Shown here one piece after another: positions 1-5,925 of a stretch of DNA of 7,131 nt. The position numbers were made by a program, and so were the translations under genes. Numbering within the stretch: the first letter of the stretch is position 1; each line of letters starts with the position of its first letter. Origin of the DNA: Candidatus Gastranaerophilales bacterium (GTDB lineage Bacteria; Cyanobacteriota; Vampirovibrionia; Gastranaerophilales; Gastranaerophilaceae); contig CANRHJ010000101.1 in the NCBI GenBank assembly GCA_947630355.1, forward strand, positions 1 to 7,131. The letters are read 5' to 3'. The notes below the pieces were generated by a model. It did not search any database, was not told where the DNA came from, and saw only the letters and a list, made by a program, of their open reading frames with translations.

Positions 1-342
1 TTTGAAGACAATTCAACTGTTGAGATAGGTGAAGATTGTTTGTTTGCCGCAAATATAAACATAAACTGTTCCGATAATCATACGATATATGATAAAGACA
101 GCAAAGAAATACTAAACTGGGGCAAGTCGGTAAAAATAGGCAATCACGTATGGATAAGCAGGGATGTTACGATTTGCAAAAATACTGAAATACCTGATAA
201 TTGTGTAATAGGAGCCGGTTCGGTAGTTACGAAGTCGTTTAAAGAGCCTAACTGTATAATAGCGGGCGCACCTGCAAGGGTTGTAAAACAAAATATTAAC
301 TGGTCTGAATTAAGACCAAATCAGTATATAAAACAAAATTAA
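1..342 (+). CDS. Hexapeptide-repeat acyltransferase (WbbJ-like), 3' part only
   Basis: The reading frame is open from the first base and ends at TAA 340-342, leaving 113 residues of a gene whose start lies outside the window. A TTG at position 40 could be taken as a start, but coding-like hexapeptide sequence precedes it, so I treat the gene as 5'-truncated. The protein shows left-handed beta-helix repeats typical of WbbJ/NodL/CysE-like acyltransferases: VEIGEDC near residue 7, VKIGNHVWI, VTICKNTEI, CVIGAGSVV, and the usual closing motif IIAGAPARVV. The segment SDNHTIYD (His27 of the visible part) matches the position of the catalytic His in this family. The likely reaction is acetyl-CoA-dependent O- or N-acetylation of a sugar in the cytoplasm during surface polysaccharide synthesis. 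It faces the operon on the other strand tail to tail. The exact substrate cannot be read from sequence. Confidence 0.88.
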   Translation, partial: FEDNSTVEIGEDCLFAANININCSDNHTIYDKDSKEILNWGKSVKIGNHVWISRDVTICKNTEIPDNCVIGAGSVVTKSFKEPNCIIAGAPARVVKQNINWSELRPNQYIKQN

Positions 343-371
343 TTATTTAAAAAAGTTTAAAAAATCCTTCA

Positions 372-488
372 TTATTTTTGCATTTTATGAATCCCGACTT
401 TTAATATACCGTTTTTCTCTTTGAATGGTAAAACAAAAGCGTTTTTAAAGGTTTTAAAATTTATATTTTCCCCCCGCTGAAATTTCAT
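372..488 (-). CDS. 38-codon ORF or gene remnant containing a G6 run
   Basis: On the minus strand, an ATG at 488 opens a 38-residue frame ending at TAA 372-374. It starts MKFQRGENIN and continues through FKNAFVLPFKEKNGILKVGI. Its codons look like ordinary coding sequence for this region rather than random AT-rich DNA. A run of six G (470-475) falls at codons 5-7. No Shine-Dalgarno sequence precedes the ATG, and a TAA lies directly upstream in frame. I recognise no family. It is more likely the surviving 3' end of a decayed gene, possibly another G-tract gene of the locus, than a functional small protein. It lies 39 bases beyond copy A on the same strand. Confidence 0.3.
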   Translation of the reverse strand: MKFQRGENINFKTFKNAFVLPFKEKNGILKVGIHKMQK

Positions 489-500
489 TTAAACAGTGGG
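473..500. terminator. Weak hairpin between convergent genes
   Basis: CCCGCTG (473-479) can pair with CAGTGGG (494-500) as a 7-bp stem with one G-U pair and a 14-base AT-rich loop. On the plus strand it is followed by ATTTATT, a poor U tract. On the minus strand it is followed by GGGAAAATATAAA, which is not a U tract. It could end transcription of the acyltransferase gene or just slow polymerase in the convergent gap. It is not a textbook intrinsic terminator. Confidence 0.25.
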
Positions 501-527
501 ATTTATTAAAATACTTATATTCGTTAT

Positions 528-1712
528 TTATTTTAAACTTTCTTTAATTCTTTTTATATACTCTTTTATATCGTAATATTTAGTTATATAGCGTTTTCTC
601 TTTTTACCGAAGTAAATTTTTCTTAGAATATTATACCTGCATTCTGTAAGCTTTAGTTTTAAAATATCACTATATTTCAGACGTACGGATTTGCCGACAA
701 AACCGTCTTCATTAAATATTGGACTTGGCATTTTATTAAATGGTTTATTCCCTTTTTCAATAATATGTATAAGAAAATCATCCAATTCCTGTTGTTTATT
801 AAATTTATAACTCTCTCTCATTGCAGGTTCTCTGAGCATTTTAAGGTATTCTTCATCGTTGTTATCAAGTTCTTTTACTCTTTCAATAACTTCATCAAAA
901 CTGTTATAATCAGCGCAATTTATGAAGGCTTTAGGATTAAAGTCTCTTGTAACTTCAGGGTCGCCCCAATAGATAGGAATTGTATTGGCTGCAAATGCCT
1001 GAGCAATTTTTTCCGTTGTGTAACCATTGTAGCTGTTATTCTCAAATGCGATAGTAAATTTATAGTCTTTTTGAAATCTTAATTTACTTTCTTTATATGT
1101 TTCACCGGGTTTATCAAGGATTTCATTAGGCATGTTGTTTAAAACCTTTCCGGGACAATCAATGTGTTTATATTCAGAGAGCTTTTGGCAGAATTCTTTT
1201 CTTATTTGACAGCCTATACCGGTTGCTTCCGAGGTATATATAAAATTACAGAATTTTCTTTTTGCCATATCATCCGTAATATTTGATTTATCATTCATTT
1301 TTTCGTCAACTTCATAGAAATAAATCGGGTATCTATGGTATCTGTCTTCAAAATTAATATAATCAAACCCCATAGCATAATCACACTGATTAAAATTAGG
1401 TGCTACTACTTCGCCCGTAAAATATATTTTTACGCAATTATTATACTTTTTGAAATTATCGCCGAAAACGGTATAAAACAGAAAATCGGGTTTTTCAGTT
1501 ATAACCAAATCATAATATTGTTCCAACCGTTTGATATAACGATGATTATACCAGCTTACGTATTTCCCTATATAATTGCCGGGCATATCCGTGAAGTTAA
1601 TAAATATACGTTTTTTATCTTTAAGCTTTAGTTCATCGTTAAACAGTTCAAGTTCGTGCTGTTTTTCAATAATTTTAGAGACTAATACCGCGACGGATTT
1701 TTTAAATAACAA
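528..1712 (-). CDS. Copy A, 3' half: GT10 alpha-fucosyltransferase module, out of frame
   Basis: This 394-codon frame is the catalytic half of copy A. It ends at TAA 528-530. The nominal TTG start at 1712 is simply the first start-like codon: coding similarity continues upstream of it to the G tract (LDFFKSKLKS, PHPYGNF, DWWSEE), and no Shine-Dalgarno sequence precedes it, so independent translation is unlikely. GT10 motifs in fragment numbering: PDFLFY about 75-80, FTGEVVAPNFNQCDYA about 98-113 with Glu101 in the place of the H. pylori FucT general base, DRYHRYP, RKEFC with Arg171, DCPGKVLNNMP, AFENNSYNGYTTEKI with Glu234-Lys235 for the GDP-sugar, and IPIYWGDPEV followed by DFNPKAFINC. The tail carries FGKKRKRY and is Lys/Arg-rich, suggesting peripheral membrane contact. 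The predicted activity is transfer of fucose from GDP-fucose to a GlcNAc-type acceptor on a surface glycan. It is probably not produced in this phase. Confidence 0.85.
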   Translation of the reverse strand: MLFKKSVAVLVSKIIEKQHELELFNDELKLKDKKRIFINFTDMPGNYIGKYVSWYNHRYIKRLEQYYDLVITEKPDFLFYTVFGDNFKKYNNCVKIYFTGEVVAPNFNQCDYAMGFDYINFEDRYHRYPIYFYEVDEKMNDKSNITDDMAKRKFCNFIYTSEATGIGCQIRKEFCQKLSEYKHIDCPGKVLNNMPNEILDKPGETYKESKLRFQKDYKFTIAFENNSYNGYTTEKIAQAFAANTIPIYWGDPEVTRDFNPKAFINCADYNSFDEVIERVKELDNNDEEYLKMLREPAMRESYKFNKQQELDDFLIHIIEKGNKPFNKMPSPIFNEDGFVGKSVRLKYSDILKLKLTECRYNILRKIYFGKKRKRYITKYYDIKEYIKRIKESLK

Positions 1713-1851
1713 ACTTTCATGGCTTTTTTGACCTTCCTCACTCCACCAGTCTGTTTCAAAATTTCCATAAGGATGCGGAAGTTCTATTATTTCTACATTA
1801 TTTTCATCGGGAGATTTTAATTTTGATTTAAAGAAATCAAGAATAATTAAT

Positions 1852-2322
1852 TTAAATCCGCCTGAAAGTCTTCTTCCCCCCCCCCGTTTGTTCGTTTTGA
1901 ATTGTGCTTAATATCTTATACAGGTTATTTATATCAAATTGTTTTATTTTTTTATGAGAACTAAGTACAAAATAAATAAAATTATCACTGCATAAAGTTT
2001 GTTTAAAATTTTCTATACGTTTTGAAAATCTTTCAACTAATTTATCTTTTTGAGATGCATCACAATCTATGTCGTGGTTATATCTAATGTGATATTTTTT
2101 GTTTACCCATAATGAAATTTTTTTGTCAAAATATAAATCATCAAAATAGTCACTAAAGTCGTTGTTTAGAATTCTGGGCAGGGAGGCTGTTCGTGTTATA
2201 CACAAATCAAAAGGCATTGTTAATTCACCCTGAGCTTTGGTAGGCTTTAACCCGTAGTTTGTTAATATTGTCTTAGGGAAACAATTTCTTCCGAGTGATA
2301 CTATTTTGTAACTTTTTTTCAT
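1852..2322 (-). CDS. Copy A, 5' part: DUF1796 stub made in the OFF phase
   Basis: The ATG at 2320-2322 is preceded by AAGGAA (2331-2336) at 8-base spacing, so this part should be translated. It gives 156 residues ending just past the G tract (T146, G147-149, then KKTFRRI and stop). Residues 1 to about 145 are the N-terminal part of a DUF1796 domain, a family predicted to have a papain-like cysteine peptidase fold: SLGRNCF with Cys14, PFDLC at 37-41, YNHD with His83, and RFSKRIENF at 98-106. The remaining part of this domain (FKLIILDFF through the DWW motif) lies after the tract and is lost, so the stub is probably misfolded or non-functional. Peptidase activity of this family is a fold prediction, not something I can assert. 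The start lies 17 bases after the stop of copy B. Confidence 0.8.
   Translation of the reverse strand: MKKSYKIVSLGRNCFPKTILTNYGLKPTKAQGELTMPFDLCITRTASLPRILNNDFSDYFDDLYFDKKISLWVNKKYHIRYNHDIDCDASQKDKLVERFSKRIENFKQTLCSDNFIYFVLSSHKKIKQFDINNLYKILSTIQNEQTGGGKKTFRRI
1876..1885. repeat. Phase-variation tract, copy A: G10 on coding strand (OFF)
   Basis: Ten consecutive C on the plus strand read as G on the coding strand. The frame is open when the length is a multiple of three (9 or 12). With 10, translation ends after 156 residues. With 8 it would end after 157. Flanks are ...ACAAAC / AAGAAG... on the coding strand. Confidence 0.92.
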
Positions 2323-2330
2323 TACTGTTT

Positions 2331-2336
2331 TTCCTT
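2331..2336 (-). promoter_or_regulatory. Ribosome binding site of copy A
   Basis: AAGGAA on the coding strand, 8 bases before ATG 2320-2322, within the 17-base gap after copy B. It supports this start and shows that copy A has its own initiation site. Confidence 0.65.
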
Positions 2337-2339
2337 ATT

Positions 2340-4118
2340 CTATTTATAGTTTGATAAAATTCTTTGACAATCTTCATACTTTTTTTTGTAGTGTTTTCTT
2401 TTCTTTCCGAAGGTTATTTTCCTCAAAAATTTATATAATTTTATCTTATTTTTAATATACTTTAAATATGAATTCATGTCATTAATTACATTTAAAGGTC
2501 CCACAAAACCCAATTCATTGATTATTGGGTATAAAGGATTTTTGTTATAAGGTTTATTGCCTTTATTTATTATATGAAGTAAATAATCTTCCAGTTCTTT
2601 ATTCCTGTCAAAATTATAAGTAGGAACAACACAAGGTTCCATAAGCATTTTAAGATACTCTTCATCATTGTTATCAAGTTCTTTTACTCTTTCAATAACT
2701 TCATCAAAATTGTTATAGTCGTTGCAATTAATGAAGGCTTTCGGATTAAAATCCTTTGTGATATCAGGGTTTCCCCAATATATCGGAATTGTATTTGCCA
2801 TAAACGCATGGGCAATCTTTTCCGTTGTATAACCGTTTAGTTGTGCATTTTCAAAAACAATTGTGAATTTATATTTTCTTTGAAAATCAATTTTGCCTAA
2901 CGAATAATTACCTTCTCTCGGAGAAATGGAGTTTTCGGGCATATTGTTCAAAACCTTACCGGGACAATCCACACGTTTATATTCATTTGACAATTTAATA
3001 CAAAATTCTTTTCTTAATTTTGAGCCATACCCGCCTTGATCGTTTACATGTATAAAATTGCAAAATCTTCTTCCGGCATATTCGTTTGTTATATGTGATT
3101 TATCCAGTATTTTTTCATCAAACAGCGGGAAATAATTAGGCCATCTTAAGTTCCTGTCGCCAAATTTTATATCGTTAAAAGAAATAGAATAATCACATTG
3201 ATTATAATTCGGGATTATAGGCTCCCAGTTAATATATATTTTTGTACAATCCTTATAATTCATATATTCATGACCAAAACAGGTGTAAAAAAGAAAATCA
3301 GGTTTATCCGTAACTATTACTTTGAAATGTTTACTTAAAATCTTAAATATAAAGTTATCATATTTCGTAAATTTCGAAGAATTCATAAAAGGAGGGAAAT
3401 CAACAAAATTAACAAAAATTTGTTTTTTTCTGAAGCCTTCGTCAACGCCTTTATATAGTATTAATTTATGTTTTTTTTCTATAACTTGTTTTACTGCGGA
3501 TATAATTGATTTTTCAAAATTAATACTGTCTTCGCTATATCTGAATTTATCACTCCACCAAGCTGCTGAGAAGTTTTCATACGGATGTTGAATTGATACA
3601 ATTTCCATATTTTCGACTTTAGACTTTAGATTTGAATTGAAAAAATCCAAAACTATAAGTGTAAATTTATTTTCATACCCCCCCCCGTTAAGTATGAGAA
3701 GAAGATTGTATAATTTATCAACTTCATCTTGTTTTAATTTTTCATCCGATGTTACGGTAAAATAGAAGTAGTAATCTTCCTTTATTATTTTTCTAAAATT
3801 TTCTATACGATTTTTATATCTTTCAATCAATTTTTCTTTGTTATCTTCATCGCAATCACGATCATGATTATAGAAAATATTATATTTTTTGTTATACCAA
3901 GAGCATTGATTATAATTATATTCAAGGTCATCAAAATAATCCGCAAAATTGTTTTTAATAATTTCAATAACCGAATTAATGGGAGTAACACATAAATCAA
4001 ACGGTAAGGATAATTCACCTTCACTTTTTGCCGGTTTAATGCCATTTTCCGTTAAAATTCTTCTTGAAAAGCAATTTCTGCCTAATGAAATGATTTTATA
4101 ATTACCGTTTTCGTCCAT
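2340..4118 (-). CDS. Copy B: DUF1796-GT10 fucosyltransferase fusion, phase ON
   Basis: This 592-residue protein starts at ATG 4116-4118 with a good AAGGAG (4124-4129) and stops at TAG 2340-2342. Residues 1 to about 215 are DUF1796-like (predicted papain-like fold): GRNCF with Cys16, PFDLC 39-43, YNHD with His85, RYKNRIENF about 100-108, then after GGG145-147 the strand FTLIVLDFF and HPYENF..AWW. Residues about 232-530 are GT10: PDFLFY 273-278, Glu299 in NWEP as candidate base, CDYSISF, RKEFC with Arg369, DCPGKVLNNMPENS, FENAQLNGYTTEKI with Glu433-Lys434 for the nucleotide sugar, IPIYWGN, FNPKAFINC. The C-terminal tail is basic with FGKKRKHY at 570-577. The predicted reaction is fucosyl transfer to a surface glycan at the cytoplasmic face. 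It is the most diverged copy around the base Glu (YINWEPIIPNY, where the others have TGE or TEE and APNF), which may mean a different acceptor. The nine-G tract keeps it in frame. Confidence 0.9.
   Translation of the reverse strand: MDENGNYKIISLGRNCFSRRILTENGIKPAKSEGELSLPFDLCVTPINSVIEIIKNNFADYFDDLEYNYNQCSWYNKKYNIFYNHDRDCDEDNKEKLIERYKNRIENFRKIIKEDYYFYFTVTSDEKLKQDEVDKLYNLLLILNGGGYENKFTLIVLDFFNSNLKSKVENMEIVSIQHPYENFSAAWWSDKFRYSEDSINFEKSIISAVKQVIEKKHKLILYKGVDEGFRKKQIFVNFVDFPPFMNSSKFTKYDNFIFKILSKHFKVIVTDKPDFLFYTCFGHEYMNYKDCTKIYINWEPIIPNYNQCDYSISFNDIKFGDRNLRWPNYFPLFDEKILDKSHITNEYAGRRFCNFIHVNDQGGYGSKLRKEFCIKLSNEYKRVDCPGKVLNNMPENSISPREGNYSLGKIDFQRKYKFTIVFENAQLNGYTTEKIAHAFMANTIPIYWGNPDITKDFNPKAFINCNDYNNFDEVIERVKELDNNDEEYLKMLMEPCVVPTYNFDRNKELEDYLLHIINKGNKPYNKNPLYPIINELGFVGPLNVINDMNSYLKYIKNKIKLYKFLRKITFGKKRKHYKKKYEDCQRILSNYK
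3678..3686. repeat. Phase-variation tract, copy B: G9 on coding strand (ON)
   Basis: Nine C on the plus strand encode Gly145-147 exactly (AAC GGG GGG GGG TAT). Adding one G gives GTA TGA and a 148-residue stub. Losing one G gives GGT ATG AAA... ending at TAG after 154 residues. The gene is ON only at multiples of three. Confidence 0.92.
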
Positions 4119-4123
4119 AAATA

Positions 4124-4129
4124 CTCCTT
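4124..4129 (-). promoter_or_regulatory. Ribosome binding site of copy B
   Basis: AAGGAG on the coding strand, 5 bases before ATG 4116-4118. Its first base overlaps the TAA stop of copy C (4129-4131), so translation of the two genes may be coupled. This is the strongest Shine-Dalgarno sequence in the array. Confidence 0.7.
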
Positions 4130-5925
4130 TATTTATAATAATACCGCTTAAGCGTGCCGTTTATTTCATTTAATTTTGCTTTATACTGTTTGCGTTTTTT
4201 ACCAAAAGAAAACATTTTAAGCAATTTGTATTTTACTTTTTCCGATTTAAGAAATTGTTTATAATAAGTATCATCTGAAAATTCTTTTATTTCTCCGGCA
4301 TATCCGTATTTATTAATGTAAGGATTGGGATTTTTATAAAAAGGTTTATTACCCTTTTTGATAATGCCCAATATAAAATCCTCAAGCACTTGTTTTTTAT
4401 TAAAGTTATAATCTTCTCTCATTGCAGGTTCTCTGAGCATTTTGAGGTATTCTTCATCGTTATTGTCAAGTTCTTTTATTTTTTCAATAACTTCATCAAA
4501 ATTGTTATAATCAGCGCAATTTATGAAGGCTTTAGGATTAAAGTCTCTTGTAACTTCCGGATCGCCCCAATAGATAGGAATTGTATTTGCCATAAATGCC
4601 TGAGCAATTTTTTCCGTTGTGTAACCATTGTAGCGGTTACTTTCAAACGCGATAGTAAATTTATAATTTTTTTGAAAATCCAACTTCCCTTTTGCAAAGT
4701 TACCGCTTCTCGGAGAAATGGAGTTTTCGGGCATATTGTTTAAAACCTTACCGGGACAATCCACTTTTTTGTATTCCGAAAGTTTTTTACAAAACTCTTT
4801 TCTTAAAATTGCACCTTCTCCGCTTGAGTCATTTGAATATATCAAATTGCAGAATTTACGTTTTGCATAATCTTGTGAAATCATGCTTTTGTCTTGTGCC
4901 GTTTCTTCCATAACTCTAAAGTATAGGGGATATCTTAAATACCTGTCTTGGAAATCAATATTGTCAAAAGCAATTGCGTAATCGCACTGGTTAAAATTAG
5001 GCGCAATAACTTCTTCCGTATAGAATATCTTTACACAATTTTCGTATTTCTGATATTCGTTTCCAAACATTGAATAGAAAAGGAAATCCGGTTGTTCGCT
5101 GATAACTATATTATAATATTTCGATAAAATATCGTTTAAATGATTACTATAGGGCGTAAATCGTCTTGACATCATATACGGCTGCGGAAAGTCTTTGAAA
5201 TTAATAAAAAGCTGTTTTTTATGAGATATTTCACTTCTATTTGTATATATTGATACTTTATGCACTTTTTCAATAATATCTTTAAGTGCGGATACAACTT
5301 TGTTCTCAAAAATTTTAACCGCTTCATTATTTCTTATTCTGTCATCCCACCATTCTTGCGCAAAGTTTGTATAAGGACTCTCAAGCGACACAATCTCACA
5401 ATTCGGATGCGATGAGGTTATTTGAGAATTAAAAAAGTCAAAAATAACTAATTTAAAATTACTTATAGTATCTTCCCCCCCCCCATTACACGTTATTTTA
5501 GTCAATGATGCATATAGTAAATTCGCATCAGCTTGAGCCAGCTTTGTATTGCCTGCAAATACAAAATATATAAATTTTTCGGATGAAGATATTAAATTCC
5601 TAAAATTTTCTATCCTTTTTTTATATCTTTCCGTAAATTTTTCTTTTTGCTCATCTGTACAATCAGTATCGTAATTATATATAATTTTATATTTTGAATT
5701 AAACCAATTATAAGTATTTAAATTGTATTCAAGGTTTTTGAAATAATCAATAAAATTGTTATTTAAAATTTCAATTAGAGATTTTATTGGTGTTATACAA
5801 AAATCAAAAGGAACGGATACTTCATTATCCGCCTTTGAGGGTTTAAGTCCATATTCCGTAAGAATTTTTTTTAAAAAACAGCTTGAACCTAAAGTTACAA
5901 TTTTATAATCATTATTTTCCGTCAT
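4129..5925 (-). CDS. Copy C: DUF1796-GT10 fucosyltransferase fusion, phase ON
   Basis: This 598-residue protein starts at ATG 5923-5925, 14 bases inside the end of the pyruvyl transferase gene, with an AAAGGGA-type site upstream. The DUF1796-like part (about 1-220) has GSSCF with Cys16, PFDFC 39-43, RYKKRIENF 100-108, IFDFFNSQ and EWW 191-193. The YNHD motif of the other copies is YNYD here, so the candidate catalytic His is Tyr85. The GT10 part (about 238-535) has PDFLFY 279-284, FYTEEVIAPNFNQCDYA with Glu305 as candidate base, DRYLRYPLYF, RKEFC with Arg375, DCPGKVLNNMPENS, FESNRYNGYTTEKI with Glu438-Lys439, and IPIYWGDPEVTRDFNPK. The tail has FGKKRKQY at 574-581. These motifs line up with H. 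pylori alpha-1,3-fucosyltransferase, so GDP-fucose is the expected donor. Its GT10 DNA is closest to copy A. Ten G at codons 148-151 keep it in frame. An OFF state here could reduce expression of B and A by polarity. Confidence 0.9.
   Translation of the reverse strand: MTENNDYKIVTLGSSCFLKKILTEYGLKPSKADNEVSVPFDFCITPIKSLIEILNNNFIDYFKNLEYNLNTYNWFNSKYKIIYNYDTDCTDEQKEKFTERYKKRIENFRNLISSSEKFIYFVFAGNTKLAQADANLLYASLTKITCNGGGEDTISNFKLVIFDFFNSQITSSHPNCEIVSLESPYTNFAQEWWDDRIRNNEAVKIFENKVVSALKDIIEKVHKVSIYTNRSEISHKKQLFINFKDFPQPYMMSRRFTPYSNHLNDILSKYYNIVISEQPDFLFYSMFGNEYQKYENCVKIFYTEEVIAPNFNQCDYAIAFDNIDFQDRYLRYPLYFRVMEETAQDKSMISQDYAKRKFCNLIYSNDSSGEGAILRKEFCKKLSEYKKVDCPGKVLNNMPENSISPRSGNFAKGKLDFQKNYKFTIAFESNRYNGYTTEKIAQAFMANTIPIYWGDPEVTRDFNPKAFINCADYNNFDEVIEKIKELDNNDEEYLKMLREPAMREDYNFNKKQVLEDFILGIIKKGNKPFYKNPNPYINKYGYAGEIKEFSDDTYYKQFLKSEKVKYKLLKMFSFGKKRKQYKAKLNEINGTLKRYYYK
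5475..5484. repeat. Phase-variation tract, copy C: G10 on coding strand (ON)
   Basis: Ten C on the plus strand read AAT GGG GGG GGG GAA on the coding strand, covering Gly148-150 and the first base of Glu151. The gene is ON when the length leaves remainder one on division by three. With 9 G it reads AAG ATA CTA TAA (153 residues). With 11 it reads GGA AGA TAC TAT AAG TAA (155 residues). Confidence 0.92.

Larger units (their letters stand above)
528..2322 (-). pseudogene. Copy A: complete DUF1796-GT10 fucosyltransferase gene, phase OFF
   Basis: This is the full extent of the third paralogue. As sequenced it is split by a +1 frameshift at a ten-G run (complement of 1876-1885). With nine G the frame reads through as T-G-G-G-R-R-L-S-G-G-F-K-L-I-I-L-D-F-F and joins the two halves into 597 residues, matching 592 and 598 in the neighbours. 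In the rejoined numbering the GT10 residues are Glu304 (candidate base), Arg374, and Glu437-Lys438 in YTTEKI. No other stop or frameshift occurs in either half, so this looks like a reversible OFF state rather than decay. It is the last gene of the operon, so being OFF should have no polar effect. An assembly miscall of the homopolymer is the main alternative. I label it pseudogene only because the frame is broken here. Confidence 0.88.
528..5925 (-). repeat. Tandem array of three DUF1796-GT10 paralogues
   Basis: Three consecutive genes of about 597, 592 and 598 codons share the same domain order, motifs and G-tract position. They are separated by only 10 and 17 bases. Near-identical DNA patches exist between copies: 55 identical bases at 902-956 and 4503-4557, 41 at 993-1033 and 4594-4634, and 33 at 2916-2948 and 4708-4740. 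The array arose by tandem duplication. The patches are long enough for recombination between copies to be plausible. Confidence 0.9.

Noticed and set aside
343..527. tRNA, sRNA, CRISPR or insertion-sequence end in the convergent gap
   Set aside because: No cloverleaf, direct repeats or terminal inverted repeats visible; only the weak hairpin and the short coding-like remnant.
765..1082. Plus-strand open frame of 105 codons (and similar ones at 1335-1631, 3322-3591, 4390-4743, 4692-4913)
   Set aside because: They lie antisense to the GT10 or DUF1796 coding regions. The similar frames at 765 and 4390 merely mirror the similarity of copies A and C. No ribosome sites or recognisable families.
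1712..1714. TTG at 1712 as an independent start for the GT10 half of copy A
   Set aside because: No Shine-Dalgarno sequence at a proper distance; coding similarity to B and C extends upstream of it to the G tract, so it is an internal Leu codon (204 of the restored protein).
3827..4045. Minus-strand 72-codon frame inside copy B
   Set aside because: It is an alternative frame within the conserved N-terminal domain of copy B, with composition typical of a shadow frame.
5865..5872. A8 runs on the coding strand early in copy C (also near 2380-2387 and 3471-3478 in copy B)
   Set aside because: Runs of 7-8 A are common in DNA this AT-rich and are not at equivalent places in the paralogues, so I do not call them phase-variation sites.
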